A stretch of 64,000 nucleotides of DNA, taken from contig JACKPV010000025.1 in assembly GCA_024233305.1 (NCBI GenBank), positions 186,001 through 250,000 on the forward strand, in the 5' to 3' direction. The stretch comes from Verrucomicrobiales bacterium. Lineage in GTDB: Bacteria; Verrucomicrobiota; Verrucomicrobiia; Limisphaerales; J093. Position numbers and translations under genes: made by a program. Below are positions 26,717 to 34,234 of the stretch, piece by piece. The notes beneath the pieces were generated by a model. That model was not told the origin of the DNA. It saw only the letters and a program-made list of their open reading frames with translations, and ran no database searches. Numbering within the stretch: the stretch's first letter is position 1; each line of letters begins with the position of its first letter.

Positions 26717-28906
26717 GCGGCGGACGACGACCAACCAGTCTTCGGTCGGATCGGAGGGGGGATTTCCCAACGCCGCCCGCGTGCCGCCCTCGACCTGCGC
26801 GACGGAACCCGATTGGAGTTCGCCGCCGGACCGGGGGTTGAACCACCGAACCACGAAGCTTCCTGCCGCTGCCGTCAGGTCCAGTTCGCAGGCGCCGCCC
26901 TCCGGCAGGTACACCAGATACACTTCGCCCGCCTTCGCGAAGCAAAAGCGCGAGTTCGCGTGCTCCGCGTTGCCGACCAGCTCATCCGCGTTGGTCATCT
27001 CCCAAAACGGAATCGCGTGCCGCGGGAAGAACTCGATGGCAATGCGGCAGTAGTCCCAGGACTGATCCCGGCTGCGGAAGTCCTCACAGAGCAGGTCGTT
27101 CTCGGGCAGTTGATAGCCAAAGTAGTATTCCACCCCGGCTCCGCCGGCCATCAGCGTCCCCCACAGACAGAGCTTCCGGATGTCGTGCAACGTGTACGTC
27201 CGCCCGCCTTGCCGGGCCTCGCCGCTGTGCCCCTGGTACCCGGGATCGGGGGGCACGCCCATGTTCGCCGGGTTCTGCTCGTCGTTCGCCACCACCCACG
27301 GCCTCCCGGCGCGCGCGGATTCACGCACCCATTTCAGCGTCCGCTGATGGGCGTTGTTCCAGCTGTTCTGGAGTGACGCCCCGGTCAGTGCCGAGCCTTC
27401 GCCCAGCAGCGGCGGATACACCCGGTCCTGCTGGTCCGGGAAGGTGTGGATGACAATGTTGCGGGGATACGGATCGATCCGGCGCAGGTAGCCCGCCATC
27501 TCGCGCACCTCGTCCGGGGACTGCGTGTTCTCCTCGCCGAGGTTCCAGTTCAAGGCCAGGTTGTGCCCGAACCGGGCGATCAGTTCGCGGCAATAAAGCC
27601 GTCGTTCGGGGCCCAACCGCCCGCCATCCAGCGATTCCAGCACCCGGCCCGCCTGCGCTTCGTGCCCGAGCCGGTCATCGTCGATTTCGTTTTCCTGCAG
27701 CTTGAAGTGCAGATGCAACCCCCGCGCCGTCGCGTGATCGAAGACGATCCCCCATTGGTCGAGCTTCGAGCAGTCCCAATGCCGCTTGTCGTTCCGGCTG
27801 ACGAACGGCCAGACGTTGTCGCCGTCGCCACCCGCATTGTAGGGAAGGAAGGAGACCGAGTTCACACCCTTGCCGGCCAGATAATTCAACGCGCCGATCA
27901 GCCCCTTGCCCCGCTCACCCCGCCAGATCGGATCGCCCGGCTGCCAGTCGCCGCGGTGCGGCGCGTACTCGTGCAGGACCGGGCGCGGCTTCGCTTCCCC
28001 CGGGCGTTGCACTTCCGATCCGCCCGGTGCCGTGCCATCGAAGTCGGCATACGCCAGCAACGTCTCCGGCGCATCCGGCCCGGCCTTGAGAAAGTAATCC
28101 CCGCTCCCGGCAAAACGCAGATAGTGCGCGCCGACATACTCGAGCCGGCCCTTCGCCCGAAAGTCCCGACCGGTCTTGTCGGTTGGCAGCACCGTGAAAC
28201 TGCCGCGCCGCCCGTCGTAACCGCGCACCGGCTCTCCCGACACTTCGTCCGCCAGGGCCGCCTCCGGTCCGCGGCGGAAGCTCACCACGTAATCCCAGCG
28301 TCCCGCCTTGTCCGGCGCCAGGTGCGCCCGCCACTTGGCGCCGGCCTCCGCCCCCGTTTCCGCCGCGTTGCCGTCCGCTGCGAAATAGCCCGGAACGAGG
28401 TGGTTCGGCTCCCCCGATTCGTGGCGGAACCGGACTTCCATCCGGCAGTCCGTGAACGGATTCGGCGCCGTGTCGCGCTCGTGGGCAAACGGCCCGTCCA
28501 GGGTCAGCGTCACCTTGTGCCAGGCACGCAGTTCCCCACTGATCCGCACCCCGCCGCGACCCTCGGGCTCGCGCGGTCCGGTCACGCCGCTCGTTCCGGC
28601 CCCGCTGCGCGAGGCGTCCTCGTCCAGATGCTGCTGAATCCAGCGGGCCAGCGTCGAACTTCCGTAACCATAACCGCCCGGCAGTGGACGATAATCCCTC
28701 GTCTGGATGGCCGGCGGTTCGCCCCAATGAGCGGGGAAGGACGGCCTGACGGGTGCGGACTCGCCGGTTGGCGGAGCGGACGTCGCTGCACCGACCTCTG
28801 GCGGTGGGACAAAACCACCTCCGACCAACCCCGCCAACAGCAGCCCGGCAAAGCAGGTGTTCCTTCGCGTCATTCCGGTTCTTTCGATGCGTTGCGTGGT
28901 GTTCAT
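26714..28906 (-). CDS. DUF5060 / apiosidase-like glycosidase
   Basis: A 730-residue secreted protein; signal peptide at residues 12-40 (RRNTCFAGLLLAGLVGGGF). Residues about 120-230 match a DUF5060 domain (ELRAWHKVTLTLDGPFAHE, NPFTDCRMEVRFRH). The central region is an apiosidase-like (DUF4038-type) TIM barrel: YLRFAGSGDYFLKAG, LPYNAGGDGDNVWPFVS, ALNWNLGEENTQ and PWVVANDEQNPANMGV. The last 100 residues are a putative collagen-binding-type domain (FCFAKAGEVYLVYLPEGG, FVVRWFNPRSGGELQSG). These families cleave side chains or glycan ends outside the cytoplasm. The stop codon sits exactly in the right flanking triplet of mobile element copy C. Confidence 0.75.
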   Translation of the reverse strand: MNTTQRIERTGMTRRNTCFAGLLLAGLVGGGFVPPPEVGAATSAPPTGESAPVRPSFPAHWGEPPAIQTRDYRPLPGGYGYGSSTLARWIQQHLDEDASRSGAGTSGVTGPREPEGRGGVRISGELRAWHKVTLTLDGPFAHERDTAPNPFTDCRMEVRFRHESGEPNHLVPGYFAADGNAAETGAEAGAKWRAHLAPDKAGRWDYVVSFRRGPEAALADEVSGEPVRGYDGRRGSFTVLPTDKTGRDFRAKGRLEYVGAHYLRFAGSGDYFLKAGPDAPETLLAYADFDGTAPGGSEVQRPGEAKPRPVLHEYAPHRGDWQPGDPIWRGERGKGLIGALNYLAGKGVNSVSFLPYNAGGDGDNVWPFVSRNDKRHWDCSKLDQWGIVFDHATARGLHLHFKLQENEIDDDRLGHEAQAGRVLESLDGGRLGPERRLYCRELIARFGHNLALNWNLGEENTQSPDEVREMAGYLRRIDPYPRNIVIHTFPDQQDRVYPPLLGEGSALTGASLQNSWNNAHQRTLKWVRESARAGRPWVVANDEQNPANMGVPPDPGYQGHSGEARQGGRTYTLHDIRKLCLWGTLMAGGAGVEYYFGYQLPENDLLCEDFRSRDQSWDYCRIAIEFFPRHAIPFWEMTNADELVGNAEHANSRFCFAKAGEVYLVYLPEGGACELDLTAAAGSFVVRWFNPRSGGELQSGSVAQVEGGTRAALGNPPSDPTEDWLVVVRR

Positions 28907-29028
28907 GGTCTTCGTGCGCCGGTTTTCCGGCGACTGTGCGCCATCCTTCCCGAGGCGTCCACCTCCCGCTTGCCCGTACGATCCCCCGCCCCGCCCGGTT
29001 CATGCCGGGATCCCGGCGAATTCGCGGT

Positions 29029-29793
29029 TCATCCACCGCTCGGCGGTTCGGAAGCCACGGAGGTCTCGTCCAGATCGAGCGGTTGAATCCAGACATTCCG
29101 GAAGCGCACGGGATTATGATGACCCTGCAGCTTGATCGGTTGCGGATCCGGCCCTTCCTTCTTGCCCGCTCCCGTATGGCGGGGGATCGCCACATCGTCG
29201 TGGATCAACTGCCCGTTTTGATAGGCCGTGAGGCGGGCGTTCTCGATCTTCTTGTCCCCGGCGAAACGCGCGGCACGAAACACGATGTCGAAGCTCTGCC
29301 ACTCGCCCGCCGGCCGGTTCACGATCTGGTCGGGTTTCTTCATCCGGTAAAGACTGCCGCAATCCGACGCCGTGTAATCGGCCGCGGCAACGCCATAGGA
29401 ATTGAGGATCTGAACCTCGTACCGCCCCTGGATGTAAACACCGGAATTACCGTTCATCCCCGGTTCCGCGGCGGGGTCATCGTTGACGTTGAACTCCAGG
29501 TGCATCCGGAAATCCCGGTACGCCTCCCGCGTGATCACGCTGTCCCACCCCGGCGACGCGGTCAGCACCCCCTCGGCAAACGTCCATCGACACGGCCCGT
29601 CGCTCTCGGGCACCAGCACATGGCCGGTCTCACCGACCAATTGCCGGGCCTCCGCCGGCCGCGTGAGGTTCTCCGCGTCGATGATGCCTCGCGTCGTGCC
29701 CGGCGCGGAAGCGACCGCCGCCGGGCGATGGAAGACGGCGGCCGTCAGGACGCCGATCACGACCAACAGGGTTCCTTTGGTTTTCATGTTCAT
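29029..29793 (-). CDS. DUF1080 (3-keto-disaccharide hydrolase-type) secreted protein
   Basis: The frame stays open far upstream to 30255, but the signal peptide starts at MNMKTKGTLLVVIGVLTAAV, so I place the start at 29793 (29787 and 29802 are also possible), giving 254 residues. The body is a single concanavalin-like sandwich of the DUF1080 family: DFRMHLEFNVN, GNSGVYIQGRYEVQILNS, CGSLYRMKKPDQIVNRPAGE, WQSFDIVFRAARF and IKLQGHHNPVRFRNVWIQPL. DUF1080 proteins are abundant in this phylum and bind or cleave sugars; some act on 3-keto-disaccharides. Periplasmic location is expected. It lies 122 bp downstream of the DUF5060 gene's start, on the same strand. Confidence 0.85.
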   Translation of the reverse strand: MNMKTKGTLLVVIGVLTAAVFHRPAAVASAPGTTRGIIDAENLTRPAEARQLVGETGHVLVPESDGPCRWTFAEGVLTASPGWDSVITREAYRDFRMHLEFNVNDDPAAEPGMNGNSGVYIQGRYEVQILNSYGVAAADYTASDCGSLYRMKKPDQIVNRPAGEWQSFDIVFRAARFAGDKKIENARLTAYQNGQLIHDDVAIPRHTGAGKKEGPDPQPIKLQGHHNPVRFRNVWIQPLDLDETSVASEPPSGG

Positions 29794-30105
29794 TCGTCCC
29801 ATCGCTTTGCCCCGGCTTCTGGCGCAGGCAACGCCCCACACCCCGCCGTTCAAGCAGCAGGCGAAACCTAAACGTTCCGGCCTTTCGTCTTCGCGCGGAG
29901 CCTGCGGCGGGGCAGCCCGGCACGCGCCCCCTGCATCACTTCCATCATGGCGGTAGAGTGAAGGCGGGTCGATCTTCGCCAGAATGCTGGCGGCTTGTGC
30001 CCCACGAGCCTCATGCGGCTTGCGGCCGCCCGCTCCCGCTCGCCCAGGCGAAGGCGATTCGCATGCATCGAATCGGCCTACGCGTGCCGGCTCTGGCAAG
30101 GCAGG
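29794..30105. other. Apparently non-coding stretch between DUF1080 and TIR remnant
   Basis: On the minus strand the DUF1080 frame is open through this region, but the translation (Arg/Gly/Pro/Ala-rich) matches no domain. It presumably contains the DUF1080 promoter and debris from the decayed locus upstream. No RNA gene or repeat was recognised with confidence. Confidence 0.35.
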
Positions 30106-30255
30106 CCAGACCTTCAACCCGTCAGTCCGTAAGCGCTCGGCCAGCGGACGCAGCGCCGCCTTGGCCTTTGCGCAGTGGCTCAGGAAGGCGTCGAACTTGG
30201 CGACAGACCCGGGCATGCAGCGGGGTTCAGTTGCGGTTCGAAATGCCTCGTTCAC
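30106..30255 (-). pseudogene. TIR-domain gene remnant (N-terminal fragment)
   Basis: Residues 21-50 of the open frame read FDAFLSHCAKAKAALRPLAE then RLRTDGLKVW, which is the start of a bacterial TIR domain (consensus FDAFLSHN..DK..V..LAERLR.DGL.VW). After KVWP the similarity stops at once; the WxxR/catalytic-Glu part and the rest of the domain are missing. Bacterial TIR proteins commonly act as NADases in phage defence. The fragment begins inside the 3' end of the neighbouring nucleotidyltransferase gene. It is judged non-functional. Confidence 0.55.
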
Positions 30256-30637
30256 CAGCCTCCGCTCGGCGGAATGACTGCAGTTCCTGCTTCAGCGGCG
30301 CCCAATACGCGCGGTCCTTTTCCTTTTCGGCGCGCGCCTCGACATCGAGCGCGGCGCGCAAGGCGGGAAGGTCGCCCGCGATCGCGTCACGGAGCAACGG
30401 TCGGGTATCGGCGAACCGGCAGACTTCGCCAGGGAACCGACGAGCAAGTTCTACCAGCATTTCCGGCGCCCGCTGGAGCCGGACAAAGTTGCCGGCTTCG
30501 GCGAGCAGGACCAAGTCCACGTCCTTGCTAACTTGCGCCGCGCCGTACAAGACGCAGGCCTGCCCGCCCATGAGCAGCGCCTGGACGCCATTGGTCTGGA
30601 AAGTCGAAAGGACTTGTCGGATCGGGGTCGGGATCAA
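30227..30637 (-). pseudogene. Nucleotidyltransferase-like (MNT-type) gene with probable internal deletion
   Basis: The N-terminus is a nucleotidyltransferase start: VLSTFQTNGVQALLMGGQAC followed by VSKDVDLVLLAEAGN, with the GG and D-x-D catalytic elements of the MNT/DNA-pol-beta fold. After RLQRA the sequence jumps straight to PEMLVELARRFPGE and a C-terminal helical tail (AEKEKDRAYWAPLKQELQSF). In intact relatives I expect a stretch of roughly 80 or more residues, including the third acidic residue, between these parts, so an in-frame deletion is likely (136 residues remain). Such genes usually pair with a small partner as an antitoxin-like module; here the partner is at 30528-30752. The deletion is inferred from memory of the family. 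Confidence 0.5.
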
Positions 30638-30752
30638 GGCTGCCTCCCATCGCCAGGTATGGCGCGAACAGTTCTTCGCTCCGACGAAAGCGCTCGATTG
30701 GCGTCAGGTCGAGCCACTCTTTCCATTCGTCAGGCAACTGCTCGTAGGTCAC
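30528..30752 (-). CDS. Small partner protein of the nucleotidyltransferase locus
   Basis: The GTG at 30752 gives a 74-residue protein beginning VTYEQLPDEWKEWLDLTPIE and continuing RFRRSEELFAPYLAMGGSLD, PDPDPTSPFDFPDQW and AHGRAGLRLVRR. I recognise this as a short protein type that repeatedly occurs just upstream of MNT-like nucleotidyltransferase genes; its biochemical role is not known. The reading frame overlaps the nucleotidyltransferase start by about 110 bp, so translation is probably linked. It appears complete, unlike its partner. Confidence 0.5.
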   Translation of the reverse strand: MTYEQLPDEWKEWLDLTPIERFRRSEELFAPYLAMGGSLDPDPDPTSPFDFPDQWRPGAAHGRAGLRLVRRGAS

Positions 30753-30938
30753 AGCGAAGACTCTGCCAGCGCGCCGGGAGGCTGCAAAGCCCGATTCTGC
30801 GGCCTGGCACGGCGCGGCGCCGAAATCCAAAGCCCGAAATCCGAGCCTCGGAGTCCGAGGTCCGCGGCGGTTCCCAAGGCGTCCCGGCGCATCCGCTCCG
30901 CGGGCTGCCGCCCCAGCGCGTTGCCCCGGCGTCGGCGC
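30753..30938. other. Non-coding stretch before mobile elements
   Basis: No gene is supported here. It should contain the promoter of the minus-strand partner/nucleotidyltransferase pair. The right edge is the left flank of element copy D. Confidence 0.3.
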
Positions 30939-31138
30939 TCAGCCGTGTCGATTCAACACGCGGTGGCCGCCGACGTGTAGTCGGCGCTGAAATCCAGGGG
31001 CGTATGCGGTCTCGCCGATCCCGACCGGCAGTCACGTTTTGGTGAATCATCGCGCCCGGCGGCAGGCAGCCTTGTCCCAGCTGAATCATGCGCCGATTAC
31101 ACGTCGGCGGCTACGAGTTGCTGAATGTTCACGGCTCG
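30939..31138 (-). mobile_element. MITE-like element family 1, copy D (194-bp core)
   Basis: The core is 30942-31135, left flank TCA and right flank TCG. The orientation is that of copy B (TCACGTTTTGGTGAATCATC inside). Left palindrome GCCGACGTGTAGTCGGC and right GCCGATTACACGTCGGC are present. The right flanking triplet doubles as the left flank of the family-2 element that follows directly. Confidence 0.8.
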
Positions 31139-31336
31139 GCCGCAAGAATGCAGTCAGCGAACCGGGGATGGGCACGGATACCGCGGATAGGACGCGGCGC
31201 GGCGGTGTTGGCGGAGAGGGCGGCGAGGCTGCCTGAATGGTATGTTCGCCCCCAGGGCGGGCATTCCTGGTTTTCCGCAATGTCCGTGCCCAGCAGTGCC
31301 CGTCAGTAGCGAATCCTACTGCATGGTTACGGCTCA
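31136..31336. mobile_element. MITE-like element family 2, second copy (195-bp core)
   Basis: The core is 31139-31333; flanks are TCG (left) and TCA (right). It has the same length and inner GGATGGGCACGGAT motif as the element at 16854-17054, and the right end in reverse is GCCGTAACCATGCAGTAGG. The right TCA is the complement of the TGA stop codon of the DUF481 gene. Together with copy D it forms a back-to-back pair sharing one triplet. Confidence 0.7.
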
Positions 31337-32455
31337 GAATTCCCAGCCCAGGCCGACGTAGAGCCGGACGTCATCGGGCTTCGGTTCGGAGCCGTCGGAT
31401 CCGGTGGCGGGGGCGTTGATGCGATCCCAGGTCAGGCGCACATCGAAATCGAGGTCCTTCCAGAGATCGAAGGAGACGTAAGCCTCGACGTGATGGTTGT
31501 AGGTCTCCGTTTCCGGAACCGGCAGGGTGAGGTTGTAGCGCATGCCGACGTCGATCTTTGACGTCGCCTCCCACTCGAACTCGCTCCCGCCGATCACGGC
31601 CGCCGTGCCCTCGTGGGCGTCCTCGCCCGGCATCACCTCCCAGAATGTGGTGTACTGATAGCCCGCGCCGCCGAAGACCGACCACTCGAGCCCGCTGCGA
31701 TCGAGGACGTAATAGCCCACGCCGGCGGCGGGGGTCAACCGGTGGTCGATGTTCTGGAACTTGTCGCGATAGAGTTCGAAGCTCAGTGGCCGGAGGTACA
31801 GTTGCGGCGTGAGGTAGACGTCCGCGATGAGGAGCGCCCGGTGGTTGTTCGCGGTCGCCGCACGGTCGACCTCGCCATAGACCCCGTTGTAATCGAGCCG
31901 GAGCCTCGTTGCCGGGCTGCGGCGTTGAATCCGAAAGAACCCGGAGATGTCGGTTTGATTCACGTTGCCACGGCGAACGGTGGCTCCCAGGCTCAGCTTC
32001 CCGGACCAGTAATTCCACTCGGTCCGCCGACCCGGGATGATGGTGCGAAGCGCGGTGCGGGAATAGGTCTGCTCGCCCGCGGCAGTGGTGACGATGACCC
32101 GGTCCCCCTCGATCCGGAGACTCCCCTCCGCGCTGCTGCGGTCCTGGAACATCAGGGTGTTCAGTCCAGGGGAATAGAGCGCGTTGATGTCTTCCCAATC
32201 GAGTTGGAGGGTGTCGAGTTCGTCGCTCTCGAAAGTGAAGCTCCGGTCCTGCAGTTCCTTGATGTCGCCCTTCAACCATTCGCCGTTCTTGAACTGCATC
32301 CAGTCGAAGCCGTCGGTGCGCGGCATGGGGGCCGAGGGCGGAGGCGGTGGAGGCGGCATGCCCTCCGCCGCCCACACGGAGGCCATGCCGGCGAGAGCCA
32401 CCACCAGGACCAGCACTTCCGATGCGGGTGATGCGAGGTGAATGTGGCGTGTCAT
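31334..32455 (-). CDS. DUF481 (YdiY-like) outer-membrane protein
   Basis: The start at 32455 gives a signal peptide (hydrophobic SEVLVLVVALAGMASVWA) and has a GAG nine bases upstream; 32476 is an alternative. After a proline run, residues about 40-150 form a small beta domain (EWLKGDIKELQDRSFTFESD). From about residue 160 to the end is a DUF481 beta-barrel: WNYWSGKLSLGATVRRGNVN, alternating strands, and a terminal strand DDVRLYVGLGWEF ending in Phe as outer-membrane barrels do. YdiY-type proteins are salt- or stress-linked in enterobacteria; the role here is unknown. Its TGA stop coincides with the right flank of a family-2 element. Confidence 0.75.
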   Translation of the reverse strand: MTRHIHLASPASEVLVLVVALAGMASVWAAEGMPPPPPPPSAPMPRTDGFDWMQFKNGEWLKGDIKELQDRSFTFESDELDTLQLDWEDINALYSPGLNTLMFQDRSSAEGSLRIEGDRVIVTTAAGEQTYSRTALRTIIPGRRTEWNYWSGKLSLGATVRRGNVNQTDISGFFRIQRRSPATRLRLDYNGVYGEVDRAATANNHRALLIADVYLTPQLYLRPLSFELYRDKFQNIDHRLTPAAGVGYYVLDRSGLEWSVFGGAGYQYTTFWEVMPGEDAHEGTAAVIGGSEFEWEATSKIDVGMRYNLTLPVPETETYNHHVEAYVSFDLWKDLDFDVRLTWDRINAPATGSDGSEPKPDDVRLYVGLGWEF

Positions 32456-32588
32456 ATCAAGATCTCGGCCGAGCATACTCCCGGCCGCCCGGCCCCGTCC
32501 ATTCCTACCATGACGGGTGACCGGGGTTCCCGGCCGCGCTGACGACGAAGCCTTGTCGGCCGCCGGGAAAGGGCCGAGACTCACGGGA

Positions 32589-33872
32589 ATGAAGGCAACC
32601 CTCAGTCCGTCGGTGCGGCGGGCCGTCGCGCGCGTCGTTCTGCGCAGCGAACTCTGGCGGGCCGGGCTTGTCCTGGGCGTGGTGACGTTCCTGCTGGGAC
32701 TGGTTCTGCTTCTTCAGGCGGCTCCCGAGTCGGGGCCTCTTTATCGGGCCCGGCTCGCTCGCGGCGTCATCGTCCTGCTGCTCGGGATGTTGTATGAAAT
32801 GTCCCTGCTGGGAACGCTGCTCCGCTGGCGGCGCGCCGACCGACCCTCCCCGGTGTGGTTCCGCTGGATGAACACGACGGTCGAGGTCAGCCTGCCAACG
32901 GTCGCCGTGGTGCTGCTCGCTCCCGTGACGGGCTTGGCGCCGGCGCTGGCAGGGGCCGCTCCGTATGTCTATTTCGTGCTGATCGTCTTCACTGCGCTCT
33001 ATCTGGACCCCCGGCTTTGCGTGGCGGCCGGTTTCCTGGCGGCCGCTCAGTTCGCCGTGCTCGCCGGGGTGGCGCTTCGTTACCTGGCGCCGGTCGAGGG
33101 GTGGGAGGTTCTGAACTCCCCGGGGGCCTACTGGGTCAAGGCCTCCACCCTCCTGCTGACCGGTTTGGCGGCGGCCTTTGTCGCCCGGCAGATCCGGGGG
33201 CAGATGGTGGCGGCGGTACGATCCGCCTCCGAGCGGGATCGGGCGGTGAGCATGTTCGGCCAGCACGTGAGTCCTCAGGTTGCGGATCTGCTGCTGCGCC
33301 AACCGTTGGAGTTTACCGGCGAGGAGCGGGAGGTCTGCATCATGTTTCTGGATATCCGCGACTTCAGCAAGCTGGCCGCCGCCCAGGCCCCGGGCGACGT
33401 CATGCGCTACCTCAACACGCTCTTCAGCACCCTTATCAACATCGTGAATCGCCATCAGGGGATCGTGAACAAGTTCCTGGGCGACGGCTTCATGGCGGTG
33501 TTTGGGGCGCCGGTGAACGATGCCTCGCTCTGCGAGCACGCCGTGACCGCCGCCCGGGAGATCCTCGACGCGGTCGGGCAGTTGAACGCGGACGGAGAGA
33601 TCTCCGCGACCCGGTTGGGCATCGGGCTGCACGTGGGCGGCGCGGTGACGGGAAATGTCGGGTCGGATGAGCGCAAGGAATACACGATCATTGGGGATGT
33701 GGTGAACCTTGCGGCGCGGATTGAGCAGGCCACGAAACAGTTCGGCGCGCAACTGTTGATTTCCGAAGCCGTCCAGCAGCGTCTGCCCCCCGGTCGCTTC
33801 GAAGCCCGGGACCTTGGTCCGGTGGACTTGAAGGGCCAGCCCCTCCCGACGCGGCTCTTCCAAATGGCCTGA
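32589..33872 (+). CDS. Membrane class III adenylate/guanylate cyclase
   Basis: The ATG at 32589 gives 427 residues. About six hydrophobic segments between residues 24 and 200 form the membrane part. The cyclase domain begins at about residue 245: FLDIRDFSKLA (metal-binding Asp255), NKFLGDGFMAVFGAP (second metal Asp299), and EYTIIGDVVNLAARIEQ, carrying the base-recognition and transition-state region including the NxxxR arrangement. All residues needed for catalysis appear present, so cAMP (or cGMP) production in the cytoplasm is predicted. The 133-bp gap to the divergent DUF481 start probably holds both promoters. What the membrane domain senses is not known. Confidence 0.85.
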   Translation: MKATLSPSVRRAVARVVLRSELWRAGLVLGVVTFLLGLVLLLQAAPESGPLYRARLARGVIVLLLGMLYEMSLLGTLLRWRRADRPSPVWFRWMNTTVEVSLPTVAVVLLAPVTGLAPALAGAAPYVYFVLIVFTALYLDPRLCVAAGFLAAAQFAVLAGVALRYLAPVEGWEVLNSPGAYWVKASTLLLTGLAAAFVARQIRGQMVAAVRSASERDRAVSMFGQHVSPQVADLLLRQPLEFTGEEREVCIMFLDIRDFSKLAAAQAPGDVMRYLNTLFSTLINIVNRHQGIVNKFLGDGFMAVFGAPVNDASLCEHAVTAAREILDAVGQLNADGEISATRLGIGLHVGGAVTGNVGSDERKEYTIIGDVVNLAARIEQATKQFGAQLLISEAVQQRLPPGRFEARDLGPVDLKGQPLPTRLFQMA

Positions 33873-33922
33873 TCCTCGTTCCATGAGCGAGACCGCGATC
33901 AGGGGCTTCACCTTGATTTTTT
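33868..33922 (+). terminator. Possible transcription terminator after the cyclase
   Basis: CCTGATC at 33868 pairs with GATCAGG at 33897-33903, with an inner CTCG/CGAG pair, and a run of six T follows at 33917-33922. The T-run is 14 bases from the stem, which is more than usual, so the call is weak. It lies between converging genes. Confidence 0.3.
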
Positions 33923-34190
33923 AGTGAAATCCGTCGCCCACCCGTCCCGCGACCCGGTCGAAGTTGTTCCGGATCGGGACGGTGATGAGGCTCGCGATGG
34001 GGTTCAAGGTGGCGTTGACCCGGGTGGCGGTCTCCGTGGCGGGCACATGGAGTTCCGCCGAACGGGAGCCGGGCCGGGCCGCCACTGAAGCCAAGGCCAG
34101 GCACCACGGGAGAAACCGGAGGATCGTTGTCGATCCCAGACCTGGTCCGAGGAGGAGCCCCACGAGTCCGTGACGGCCTTGTCGAGGCAT
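33921..34190 (-). pseudogene. Truncated porin/transporter-like gene (N-terminal remnant)
   Basis: The frame begins with a hydrophobic leader (STTILRFLPWCLALASVAA) and then reads NATLNPIASLITVPIRNNFD before ending at a TAA. NP(V/I)A.LISVP.QNN is the hallmark start of a large outer-membrane barrel family, normally several hundred residues; here only about 90 remain. It lies 44 bp downstream of the arylsulfatase on the same strand, where such a gene would be expected in a sulfatase operon. The remainder is absent because the converging cyclase gene occupies the space. Judged a 3'-truncated gene. Confidence 0.55.
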
Positions 34191-34234
34191 CTGACTCGCT
34201 TGCAGTGGGAACCCCTCGCGGGGACCGCTTTCGG

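Noticed and set aside
29029..30255. A single 408-codon minus-strand protein joining the TIR start to DUF1080
   Set aside because: The frame is open, but between the TIR fragment and the DUF1080 signal peptide lies about 100 codons of featureless Arg/Pro-rich sequence, and a signal peptide in the middle of a cytoplasmic TIR protein makes no sense. Two separate units are more likely.
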